From Lewinella cohaerens DSM 23179 (GTDB taxonomy: Bacteria > Bacteroidota > Bacteroidia > Chitinophagales > Saprospiraceae), in contig NZ_KB903576.1 in the NCBI RefSeq assembly GCF_000379805.1, forward strand, positions 200,584 through 242,513: 41,930 nt of DNA. The letters run 5' to 3'. Every line of letters begins with the position of its first letter. Position 1 is the stretch's first letter. The notes beneath the pieces are model-generated. The model was not told the origin of the DNA and did no database searches. It was given only the letters and a program-made list of their open reading frames with translations. Below are positions 25,744 to 34,300 of the stretch, piece by piece. The translations under genes were made by a program, and so were the position numbers.

Positions 25744-25751
25744 TACTTTTG
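25744..25751 (+). promoter_or_regulatory. Candidate -7 box for the arginine decarboxylase gene
   Basis: TACTTTTG fits TAnnTTTG and lies 60 bases before the GTG start. A small hairpin (GCTGGATTCCAGC) follows in the leader. The closest TTTG upstream is about 26 bases away, more than usual. Confidence 0.4.
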
Positions 25752-25810
25752 CGGCGTTTCTGACTTGCTGGATTCCAGCATATTTCATCACAAAGCTAGA
25801 TTGCCTGCCC

Positions 25811-27211
25811 GTGGCTAACAAATATTCCGACCTAATTGACCAAACCTTCTACTTCCCTCAGGAAGGTTTTGAGTTTGAGGATAACTATCTTGAATTTCAC
25901 GGTATTCCTCTCATTCATTTGATTGAAAAATATGGTACTCCTTTTAAGGTAACTTATTTGCCTAAAATTGGCACCCAGATCAAACGCGCGCGTAATCTCT
26001 TCAACCGCGCTATGCGATCGCTGGGGTATGCCGGTAAATATCAATACTGCTATTGTACAAAAAGTAATCATTTTAGTTACGTCCTTGATGAGGTATTGGA
26101 GCAAGGTGTAAATCTAGAAACCTCTTCCGCCTTTGATGTTGACCTTATTCGTAAGCTTTATGAAAAGGGCAAGATTGACAAAAAAGCTACTATTGTTTGT
26201 AATGGCTTTAAGCCTCAACGCTACCTGGAAAGGATTGTAGGCCTTATCAACGATGGTTTTGAAAACGTAATTCCTGTTTGTGACAACAAAGAGGAAGTTG
26301 ATTATTATTCTGCACACGTTGAAGGCAAATGCAATTTGGGCATTCGAGTAGCTACAGAGGAAGAACCTAATTTTGAATTCTATACCTCACGATTGGGTAT
26401 CCGGGCGGCAGAAGTAGTGCCTTTTTACGAAGAAAAAGTCAAGAATAACCCCAAGTTTAAACTGAAGCTGCTCCACTTTTTCGTTGATACGGGGATCAAA
26501 GACAGCTTGTACTACTGGGGAGAATTACGTAAAGCCCTCAAGATCTACTGCGAACTTTGGCAACACAACGAAGAACTTCACGCCATCAACATTGGCGGAG
26601 GAATGCCTATTCGTAATAGCCTTGGTTTTGAATTCGATTATAAATACATGGTGCGGGAGATTGTGAATAATATCCTGGTAGCATGTGAAGAAGCGGACGT
26701 TCCTGAGCCTGATATTTTTACCGAATTTGGAAAATACACGGTTGGTGAAAGTACCGCTACTGTCTTCAGTGTATTGGCACAGAAACAGCAGAACGATTCG
26801 GAAATGTGGTACATGATCGACGGTTCGTTGATGACTTGTCTGCCCGACGCCTGGGGAATAGGAGAACGCTTTGTTCTATTGCCTATCAATAAATGGAATA
26901 ACGAATACCGCCGGGTGAACATCGGCGGATTGACCTGTGATAACTCCGATTATTATAATTCTGAAATTCACGAAAGCCAGGTATATTTACCCATCATTGA
27001 TCCTACAAAGGAGAAGGAGCCCCTTTACCTAGGCTTTTTCCACACGGGCGCTTACCAGGATAATATCTCTGGTTACGGAGGTATTAAACACTGCCTGATT
27101 CCTTCGCCCAAACATATTCTTATAGATCGGGATAAAGAAGGAAACCTTGTCTCTACCCTTTACCGGGAAGAACAATCGCCGGAGAGTATGTTAGAAATAT
27201 TGGGATACTAG
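25811..27211 (+). CDS. Arginine decarboxylase-like PLP enzyme (short Bacteroidota type)
   Basis: A 466 aa fold-III PLP enzyme of the alanine-racemase-like decarboxylase group, expected to turn arginine into agmatine for polyamine synthesis in the cytoplasm. The PLP lysine is Lys84 in YCTKSNH, the counterpart of YAVKAN. Other marks are NLETSSAFDVDLI (about 96-108), the HFFVDTG strand near 222, the phosphate loop INIGGGMP near 258-265 and the FTEFGKYTVGES region near 300. The C-terminal part with GGLTCDNSDYYNSE carries the substrate Cys-Asp pair. It is shorter than E. coli SpeA because the inter-domain insertion is missing; Bacteroidota proteins of this size are commonly annotated as arginine decarboxylase. 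It starts at GTG. Ornithine or diaminopimelate use cannot be ruled out. Confidence 0.85.
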   Translation: MANKYSDLIDQTFYFPQEGFEFEDNYLEFHGIPLIHLIEKYGTPFKVTYLPKIGTQIKRARNLFNRAMRSLGYAGKYQYCYCTKSNHFSYVLDEVLEQGVNLETSSAFDVDLIRKLYEKGKIDKKATIVCNGFKPQRYLERIVGLINDGFENVIPVCDNKEEVDYYSAHVEGKCNLGIRVATEEEPNFEFYTSRLGIRAAEVVPFYEEKVKNNPKFKLKLLHFFVDTGIKDSLYYWGELRKALKIYCELWQHNEELHAINIGGGMPIRNSLGFEFDYKYMVREIVNNILVACEEADVPEPDIFTEFGKYTVGESTATVFSVLAQKQQNDSEMWYMIDGSLMTCLPDAWGIGERFVLLPINKWNNEYRRVNIGGLTCDNSDYYNSEIHESQVYLPIIDPTKEKEPLYLGFFHTGAYQDNISGYGGIKHCLIPSPKHILIDRDKEGNLVSTLYREEQSPESMLEILGY

Positions 27212-27220
27212 GCGATTATT

Positions 27221-27236
27221 CCTTTGTATTCAAAGG
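27221..27236 (+). terminator. Short hairpin after arginine decarboxylase
   Basis: CCTTTG (27221-27226) pairs with CAAAGG (27231-27236) around TATT, nine bases past the stop codon, followed by GTTTATCTTT. Confidence 0.45.
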
Positions 27237-27282
27237 GTTTATCTTTGATTGCAGGTAATATGGTTGGTTCAAGAACGCTTTC

Positions 27283-27318
27283 ATCAGCCCTTACTTCTTT
27301 AAAGAGGTAAGGGCTGAT
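27283..27318. terminator. Second, longer hairpin after arginine decarboxylase
   Basis: ATCAGCCCTTAC (27283-27294) pairs with GTAAGGGCTGAT (27307-27318). The 12-base interior is itself largely self-complementary, so the stem can extend to about 16 bp. Only a short T-stretch follows. Confidence 0.6.
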
Positions 27319-27397
27319 TGCTTTAAGGTCTTATTATTCGCTTATATTAGCTTTCTTAGTGCATGTTTATACTTGTCGTTGAGTTAAAATAACCCCA

Positions 27398-29926
27398 ATG
27401 AAGCATTGGTTCTTAGTAGTAAACTTCGTTTGTTTTTTTGCGGCCAGCCTGCTTGCACAGGAACCATTGGATTGTGATGGAACCGTTTATTGTATCATCG
27501 AGCCCACTAATGAGTTTGGTCGCGTTTTTATTAATCCGGCCAATAACAGTGTTTCCTTAATTCCAATAAATAGCTTGGGTACCTTGGATATTCATGCCAT
27601 TGGTTACCGAAGTACAGATCAGTTGATCTACGGTGTGGGGCGAACGGATCATCGACTTTACCGGATTGATGCCTTGGGGGATGTGGAGGATTTAGGAGCA
27701 CTTGCTTTGGGTAATAACTTGGTGTATGAAGCTGCAGGGGTTACGCCCGATGGCGAGTTTTTGTACACAACAGGTTCTCTCAATGGCGTTGATCAACACC
27801 TGGCCAGGGTCAACCTGAACGACTTCAGCGTGACGATTCTGCCAGTTGCCGGAAACATCAATTTACTTGATATTGCTTTCCATCCTTACACGGGAGATAT
27901 GTGGGCCTATGATTTTAATAACCAATCCTTTTTATCGCTGAACTTAGGAACGTTAATGTTTACCGGGTATAATGTCACCTTGTTTGAGAACGAAATCCAG
28001 GGGGTCTACATTGATGCTTCGGGGAAGATTTATGGTTATGGAACTTCTGCCTTTGGCGTAGCTGGGGCTATTTTTGACCTTCCTCCGGAAACGGGGCAGG
28101 AAAACCGCCGGATTACCGGGCCAGTAGGCATTATTACCGATTTGGCGGGGTGCCCCTATGGCTTGGAAGTATTGGCCGATGCTGCACCCAAAACACTCTT
28201 TCCTTGTGAGGAATTAGCGTTTACTTATTTGGTAGGAAATGGTACAGGAGGCGACCTGCCGGGTGTTGATTTTGAACACAATTTCCCCGCTGGGTTCAAT
28301 GTTCAATCAATTGTCAGAAACCCCTATGGAGGTACCGTCACCGGCATAGGAGGTGATTTTTTGCAGATTGATAATATGAGTATTTCTCCTGAGATTGACA
28401 GTATTGTAGTTTTGGTAGAGTTGGATGATATAGCAGGTGGACAATACAAAAGCCAGGCAAAACTAACAGGCCTGCCTGCTGCTTTGGGAAGCACTCGACT
28501 TTCTGATGACTTCAAGACCTTCGCTCCGGGGGATTCTACGTTTGTCAATGTTAACAGGATTGAGGAGGACAGTATCTTTCGTTCTTTTTTCTCCTGCATT
28601 GGTAATGAACTCGACCTTGACGCCAGTGAGTTTGGTGCAAATATTGAATGGAATACGGGGAGTTCTGATCAGGTAATAACGGTTAATACAGAGGGGCTCT
28701 ATTACCTTAATGTGGGTGGCGGCTGCCAGGAAGTGTATGTGGAATTCGATGTAACCTACGCCTCTTGTCCGTACACTATCGAGGTGCGCCACGAAACGGA
28801 ACCACGCCAAGCGTTGCCATGTAGTGAAGCCATTTATCACTTTTATATTGAGAATTCTTCAGGTTTTTCGCGTAATGATATTACGTTTATCGACACCTTG
28901 CCGCTTGGATTTACGCCCGTAGAAATTCTTCAAAACCCTTATGGTGGATCATTGGTGAATACCGGTAACCCTCAGTTGATAAAAATAACGGGGATGAACA
29001 TTCCTGTAGGAACCGATACGCTTGATATCCTGGTAGAAGTGGGCGATCTGCCTCCGGGAGAATACCCCAATCAGGCTCGCATCGAAGGATTTCCGGCGGA
29101 GCTAGGCCCATTTCGACTTTCTGATGACCCCAATACCCAAGTGGTAGACAGCACCATTATTTTTGTGCTAGGGGTGCCAACCGATAGTTTTTACGTGGAT
29201 ACTATCATTTGTGCTCGCGCGGAATTGGATCTAAATGCAGCGCCTTTTGGCTTCAATTTTCTCTGGGATAACGGCTCTACGGATTCTATAAGAACCATTA
29301 CTCAACCAGGCGATTACAATGTGACTATTTTGGATGGTTGTGATCCGTCCTACGTATTTTTTACCGTTACGGAAGGTACGCCGATTGACCTTTTTGTAGA
29401 AGATGAGGTGATGGTGTTTTTGGGAGAGTCTTATCAATTTTCGCCTTCTGTGATCAATTTAGGAGATTCTTTGCTTGTAGAGTGGGTGGCAGAAGTAGAC
29501 AGTACCTTAAGTTGTTTGGACTGCCTGTCTCCTTTGGCTCGGTCGCTAATTACGACCATTTATACCCTCAAGGTGAGCAATGGCACCTGTACGGATAGTA
29601 GCCTGATAGATTTTGTGGTAGACAACACCCGGCGGGTTTTTGCGCCTAATATCTTTTCAGCTAATCGCGATGGTATTAACGATTGGTTTTACCTGCAAAG
29701 CCCGGATTATGGTGTGATAAGAAATCTGCGGATCTATAGCCGCTGGGGCAGTATTGTGTATAGTTCTACAAATAGTGAACTCAATTTTGAGCAGACAGGA
29801 TGGAACGGAAAAGCGGATAACAACGGGAAGTTTCTTGAACCCGGTGTATACCTCTGGCAAGCCGAAATCGAATTCCTGGATGGCCTGACGGAGACCTTGT
29901 CGGGCGATGTGATGTTGATTCGGTGA
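27398..29926 (+). CDS. Large secreted protein with duplicated DUF11-like modules and type B (CHU_C) T9SS domain
   Basis: An 842 aa exported protein. Signal peptide at 1-21 (FAASLLAQ). Residues 25-250 look like a propeller or lectin-like domain of short repeated strands (YGVGRTDHRLYRIDALGD, FLYTTGSLNGVDQHLARVNL). Residues about 258-440 and 455-645 are two copies of the same pair of modules: a DUF11-like strand set containing NPYGG...RLSDD, then a short Ig-like unit with LDLDASEFG / LDLNAAPFG. The C-terminal 90 residues (FAPNIFSANRDGINDWF ... LRIYSRWGSIVYSS ... GWNGKADNNGKFLEPGVYLW) are a textbook CHU_C type B sorting domain. It is most likely a surface adhesin or matrix protein. It is monocistronic, between two hairpins and a repeat-rich spacer. 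Confidence 0.87.
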   Translation: MKHWFLVVNFVCFFAASLLAQEPLDCDGTVYCIIEPTNEFGRVFINPANNSVSLIPINSLGTLDIHAIGYRSTDQLIYGVGRTDHRLYRIDALGDVEDLGALALGNNLVYEAAGVTPDGEFLYTTGSLNGVDQHLARVNLNDFSVTILPVAGNINLLDIAFHPYTGDMWAYDFNNQSFLSLNLGTLMFTGYNVTLFENEIQGVYIDASGKIYGYGTSAFGVAGAIFDLPPETGQENRRITGPVGIITDLAGCPYGLEVLADAAPKTLFPCEELAFTYLVGNGTGGDLPGVDFEHNFPAGFNVQSIVRNPYGGTVTGIGGDFLQIDNMSISPEIDSIVVLVELDDIAGGQYKSQAKLTGLPAALGSTRLSDDFKTFAPGDSTFVNVNRIEEDSIFRSFFSCIGNELDLDASEFGANIEWNTGSSDQVITVNTEGLYYLNVGGGCQEVYVEFDVTYASCPYTIEVRHETEPRQALPCSEAIYHFYIENSSGFSRNDITFIDTLPLGFTPVEILQNPYGGSLVNTGNPQLIKITGMNIPVGTDTLDILVEVGDLPPGEYPNQARIEGFPAELGPFRLSDDPNTQVVDSTIIFVLGVPTDSFYVDTIICARAELDLNAAPFGFNFLWDNGSTDSIRTITQPGDYNVTILDGCDPSYVFFTVTEGTPIDLFVEDEVMVFLGESYQFSPSVINLGDSLLVEWVAEVDSTLSCLDCLSPLARSLITTIYTLKVSNGTCTDSSLIDFVVDNTRRVFAPNIFSANRDGINDWFYLQSPDYGVIRNLRIYSRWGSIVYSSTNSELNFEQTGWNGKADNNGKFLEPGVYLWQAEIEFLDGLTETLSGDVMLIR

Positions 29927-29954
29927 TTTTTTTGAACGATGATGGAGTAGGGCT

Positions 29955-30085
29955 TTTATCACATAGGCACATAGTGAGTGCATTTTATTACATAGGCACA
30001 TAGAAGAGGGCGGCTTTAATGTGTGTTTTGTCAAGCTCTTATTGCCTTTCCCACAAACAAAACGTATGTGTCTATGTGATAAGAA
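29955..30085. repeat. Three copies of a TTATCACATAGGCACATAG phrase (two direct, one inverted)
   Basis: Copy A at 29955-29974 and copy B at 29983-30003 (TTATTACATAGGCACATAG) run in direct orientation. Copy C, at about 30065-30085, reads TTATCACATAGACACATA on the minus strand. The pair A/B against C could form a large stem between the convergent CHU_C and META genes. Confidence 0.6.
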
Positions 30086-30107
30086 ATAATTAAAATCTAC
30101 ACGTCCG

Positions 30108-30557
30108 TTAATCGACTTTTTGGAAGATCAGGATTTCTTTTTTGCCTTCAGATAAATAGAGTTTCAAGTCTTTGATGCGGTAGGTTTGAGCCTGCTGGAG
30201 TAGGGTGAGGAAATTGTTTTCCAATTCCATTAAATCTCTGCAAAACATTTTTGTGGTACCTACATTGCGGAAGGTGATCTCCTTTCCCATTCCATCCATT
30301 TGACCAAAAAGTTCGTTGCAGCCTCCGCTGCCTGTAATGCGACCTTCGCTAGGGTAGAGCTCTAATCGCGGGCGTGGTTTGGTACGATCTAGTTCTTTCC
30401 CATTAATCGTAGTAAGCACCCATATGTCGTGTAGGCGGACATCCAGTGGCGCGAATTTAGAATCTTCAGGGTTTACCTCTGTCGCGGCCTTTTGGGCTTT
30501 ACAAGCTACTAGTATCAGTACACCCGCCAAGAGAAGAAGAAAGAGGAAGTTTTTCAT
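30108..30557 (-). CDS. META-domain (HslJ-like) lipoprotein
   Basis: A 149 aa lipoprotein. I take the ATG at 30557, because it gives MKNFLFLLLLAGVLILVAC, a clean lipoprotein signal with Cys19; the longer frame upstream lacks one. The META domain covers about 38-148: DIWVLTTINGKELD, LELYPSEGRITGSGGCNELFGQ (the SGGCN motif is the family mark), then ITFRNVGTTKMFCRDLMELENNFLTLL with the MxCxD pattern and a final LYLSEGKKEILIFQKVD. HslJ relatives are linked to stress and novobiocin tolerance in E. coli; a precise role here is not known. It is divergent from the next lipoprotein gene with 219 bp between starts. Confidence 0.88.
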   Translation of the reverse strand: MKNFLFLLLLAGVLILVACKAQKAATEVNPEDSKFAPLDVRLHDIWVLTTINGKELDRTKPRPRLELYPSEGRITGSGGCNELFGQMDGMGKEITFRNVGTTKMFCRDLMELENNFLTLLQQAQTYRIKDLKLYLSEGKKEILIFQKVD

Positions 30558-30776
30558 AAGATTGTTTTGTGTCAACAAACATAGGGAAAAGCCTGAGGTG
30601 GGTAAACAGATGAGCATCAAATATTTTTCAAAAAAAATTACACCAATGTGCTTACTTCGCCACACATTTTTGACATAAACCTACGAAACGGCACTATTGG
30701 TGGATCAAGCGGTGCCTATTTATACTCCACTTTTAACTTGAAAAAGGACGGAAAAGTCCTCAAAAAACACACATTG

Positions 30777-31301
30777 ATGAAAAATCTATTTTTTGCTTTA
30801 ATCGCAATGATTGCTTTTACCGTATTTTCTGGTTGTAACAAAGATGATGACGATATGGGAACCACGGTGAAAAACGAATTCACCTATGATGGCACCACTT
30901 ATAGTCTGGCTAAGGGGTACTTAAATGATGTAGGTGCTAACTTTAATAGTACGCATGATTTTGATGTTTTCCTTGCTAGTACTGGGGTTTCAAAATCAGG
31001 CTCTTCCCTTACTGGAACAGGAGATCTGATTTACCTCGACTTGAATACGAATTCAGCCACCGGGTTGGAAGTAGGTACCTACAATTGGTCAGATACGCGT
31101 ACCGCATTTTCAATTGTTCCTGGTAGTCAAATTTATACTGATTATAACTTTGGTAGTTTTACTGGGACGACGATTTCCGCTACAGCTGGCACCGTAGATG
31201 TTGCCATTGATGGTATGGAAACAACTGTCACGTTCAACCTTACTACGTCAGACGGAAAGACGGTAACTGGTGAATGGAAAGGCGTATTAGAAGATATTTA
31301 A
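30777..31301 (+). CDS. Lipoprotein of unknown function
   Basis: A 174 aa protein. The ATG at 30777 gives MKNLFFALIAMIAFTVFSGC, a lipoprotein signal with Cys20, followed by an acidic linker NKDDDDMG. That start is preferred to the longer open frame. The mature domain is rich in Thr, Gly and Ser and in strands (EFTYDGTTYSLAKGYLND, DLIYLDLNTNS, VDVAIDGMETTVTFNLTTSDGKTVTGEWKG), a beta-sandwich or lipocalin-like pattern common to small Bacteroidota lipoproteins. A short AGGAC/GTCCT hairpin (30745-30760) lies in its leader. No specific function is suggested. Confidence 0.8.
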   Translation: MKNLFFALIAMIAFTVFSGCNKDDDDMGTTVKNEFTYDGTTYSLAKGYLNDVGANFNSTHDFDVFLASTGVSKSGSSLTGTGDLIYLDLNTNSATGLEVGTYNWSDTRTAFSIVPGSQIYTDYNFGSFTGTTISATAGTVDVAIDGMETTVTFNLTTSDGKTVTGEWKGVLEDI

Positions 31302-31325
31302 GGGAATAGAACTTTCTATAAAAAT

Positions 31326-31366
31326 AACATCCCGAATATTGGCAACTGCTAGTATTCGGGATGTTT
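31326..31366. terminator. Bidirectional terminator between convergent genes
   Basis: AACATCCCGAATA (31326-31338) pairs exactly with TATTCGGGATGTT (31353-31365). TTGTTTT follows on the plus strand and ATTTTTAT on the minus strand. It lies between the lipoprotein and the FG-GAP gene and fits both. Confidence 0.8.
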
Positions 31367-31396
31367 GTTTTGGGGTGATAATGCGCTATCCGCTTA

Positions 31397-34300
31397 TCAA
31401 CGTACCACCTGCAAACGCCGCCGAATTTGTCCATCCTCAAACAACAAGCGCAATTGATAGCTGCCGTTGACTAATTGTCGAACAGGGAGGTCAAAGGATT
31501 CAGTTGCTCCTTTGGGAGTAAGTACCTGCACTACCTGTCCCGCACTATTAATGATTTGCACCTGCTGCAAAATCTGGCCGCTACGCCAATGTATTTGCGC
31601 CGAATTTGCCGCCGGATTAGGGTGCAACTGTAAGTGTAAATTTGCCTCCAATTCATTCACCGCTGTGAGAATGTCGATTTCATAATTGACAAGGCTATCA
31701 CAACCATTTTCGGCAATAAATACTTGCTGAATGAGCGTGTCTTGTTGGATGAAAATCCCTTCCCATAAGTCTGGTTCAGCCAATTCTACAGGGATCGTAG
31801 TGATTGGGTTAGACAAAACAGTAAGGTGATAAAAAGTCGTACTATCGTACTCAGAAAAGACCAGTGTTTCGCGGAGAATGGTGTCGTTTGTGATGACCTG
31901 GTTGAGATATTCCTCGCCACTACAAAGTTCCAGGAATATACTGGCCGACCGCTGTGGCTTGCGGATACGGTGTTGCGTGGTACCTGTACGGATCGGCGCA
32001 TTAAAATCAAAGAAAATATCAGCAAAGTTGAGGATGTTTGTTTCAAAAGGGGTGTCTGATTTTGATTTTATGCGAAAGCTGAAAAAGCCATGACTACCGA
32101 CTTCATTACTTGTGCTATCGGGTAAATTAATATCAGTGAAAATCACTTTTAGTATGCGATCATCGGAGATGCGCCAATCGTAATCATGTGAAGCGCTGAG
32201 CGGGGCGAAGGTGCTCAGGTCCAGGTAGGGCGAAAGCGTATCTTCAAGAATCACGTTGCGGGCGCGATCACTCCCTACGTTCTGAAACTGGATGGTGTAG
32301 TCCAGTGGCCATTCACGCTGGATGTAATGCGCCTCCGTCAAACCGATCGGCAAAGCGGTTTTGTCATTTGGATCGTAAGGGCCAACCACCTCGCGGCAAA
32401 GAACCACCCGAAACGGATCGCCAGTACCCGTAGGCAACAACTCGGGGATATGTGGTGAGCCATCAGAATTACAGTTGTTGGTGAACAAGCCAATGGGAGC
32501 GGGGTAGGGGTGGCCTACCGTTTGCTGGAGTTGCAAATACCAGGTATCGTCTCCGGGAGGAAGAGGAATGGTGTCGGATTCGCCCGGCCCCAGGATGACG
32601 GTACCATCCAGGTAGAGGATAATATCATCATTGACGATGCTTAGTTGATAACTGACGGGCATGGAGGTGGCTCCTTCGCCGGTATTACTGATGCGGTAGG
32701 CTGTGGAGTCATCTGTGCAGAGCACATTTGCTTCCAGGTTGGCGCCGTCCCAATTGAGGAGCATTTCATCGCAAAGTTCGTTAGGGGTGATGCTGGCCTC
32801 GAAGCAGACTTCCTCGCCAAGCATTAATTCTTCACAAACAGGTTCAAACTGGATGCTGAGAAAACCACGTTCGCCAACAGCTACGTCAGCAATGGGAAAA
32901 GTGAGTGTGCTATCTGTCGCCATACTCCAGGGCAAGTTGCTACTGACCGGGAGCAAGAGAGGATCGTGCTGCAAGGTGATCTCCACGCCGGTAGCCAGGG
33001 CTGTACCCACATTGTGATAGCCAATACTGATGGTTGACCCAAAACACTGACTGATGGTGGTGCTGTTGAGGTCAATGACGACAAGCGGACAATCAACAAG
33101 CGCTTCGGCTGCAAAGTCTACCTCGTAAGTACTTTGCTGGTCGGCCACTTGCAAAAGGGTATCAGCAGGACAAGCCGCCCAGTAACCGCTGGGAGGAAGT
33201 ACTTGAAGTAGGTAACTACCCGTATCAGGCAAGACGGAGCCATATTGGCCAATGGCATTAGTGGTCGTCAATAGTTCCTGTTGATCGCTGGTGAGGCTAA
33301 GGTTCCAGTTTTCGAGCGGAGGTAGAATGCTATCGGTTTGGCACTGTGCGGTAGTGTCCCAGCGTACGAATCCGCTAAGGGTACTGGTGCTAAGAAAATC
33401 GAGGGGGTAGGCCAGGATTTCACGATGGCCAGTGAGTAATTTGGGTTCTGCGCCTGGGGAAAGTGTTGCCAGTATTGCATTGTTAGTGAATGCACCCGGC
33501 AATGAGGGATAACTTGTGACAGAAGCAATTGGCTCGGGAAGATAGGGCGCAGAGAGCAGCGAACCATTTAACTGGTTAATACGAAAACCCAAGCCACTCA
33601 GGTAATCGGGGTAACCATCTTGATTGAGATCAAGTATAGTACCCTGGGAGGAAACATTACCATTGTCGGCAAGGAGGATTGGCGCTCCGAAATGTTGTTC
33701 GATAGGATCAAATAACGAGACGCCAATTTTTATTGCCGGTGTGGTCACACGTATTTTTAGTAGGAGATCAGTATAACCATCATTGTTCCAATCGGTAGGG
33801 AATATTTCGAAAAGACCTTCATTTGGAGGGAGCGGTACGGTGTCCCATGGGGCAAAAGTCAAAGGTTCAGCCGTACCTGCAGCCCATTGGATACTGGTTT
33901 CTGTTTGAGCAATAAGGTCGAGATAGCCATCCGTATTGATATCACTAGCCCAGTGATCCTGATCGAAATGTGGGGGTGGACTTAGTACCAGGTTAGGGAG
34001 TAAGCTGGCGGTAAACTGACTAGTAGTTGCCAAATCATTGCGCAATAGATAGTATTCGTCATCATGATTTTTAGTGAGCACATCTTGGTCGCCATCGTAA
34101 TCCCAATCACCGATGATAAATTGACCAGGAATTTCAGGAAGGTCTAGCCCCGTTTGTACGCCGGGTCCCCAACTACCATCTGCTTGTTGAAGGGTGTAAA
34201 TGAGTTTTCGGTTACTGCCAGGGCCATAAATGTGTTCAAAACCGATAGCATCTAGTTTGTCATCGTTATTGAAATCTACAAACTCTTTGGGGTAACCGTC

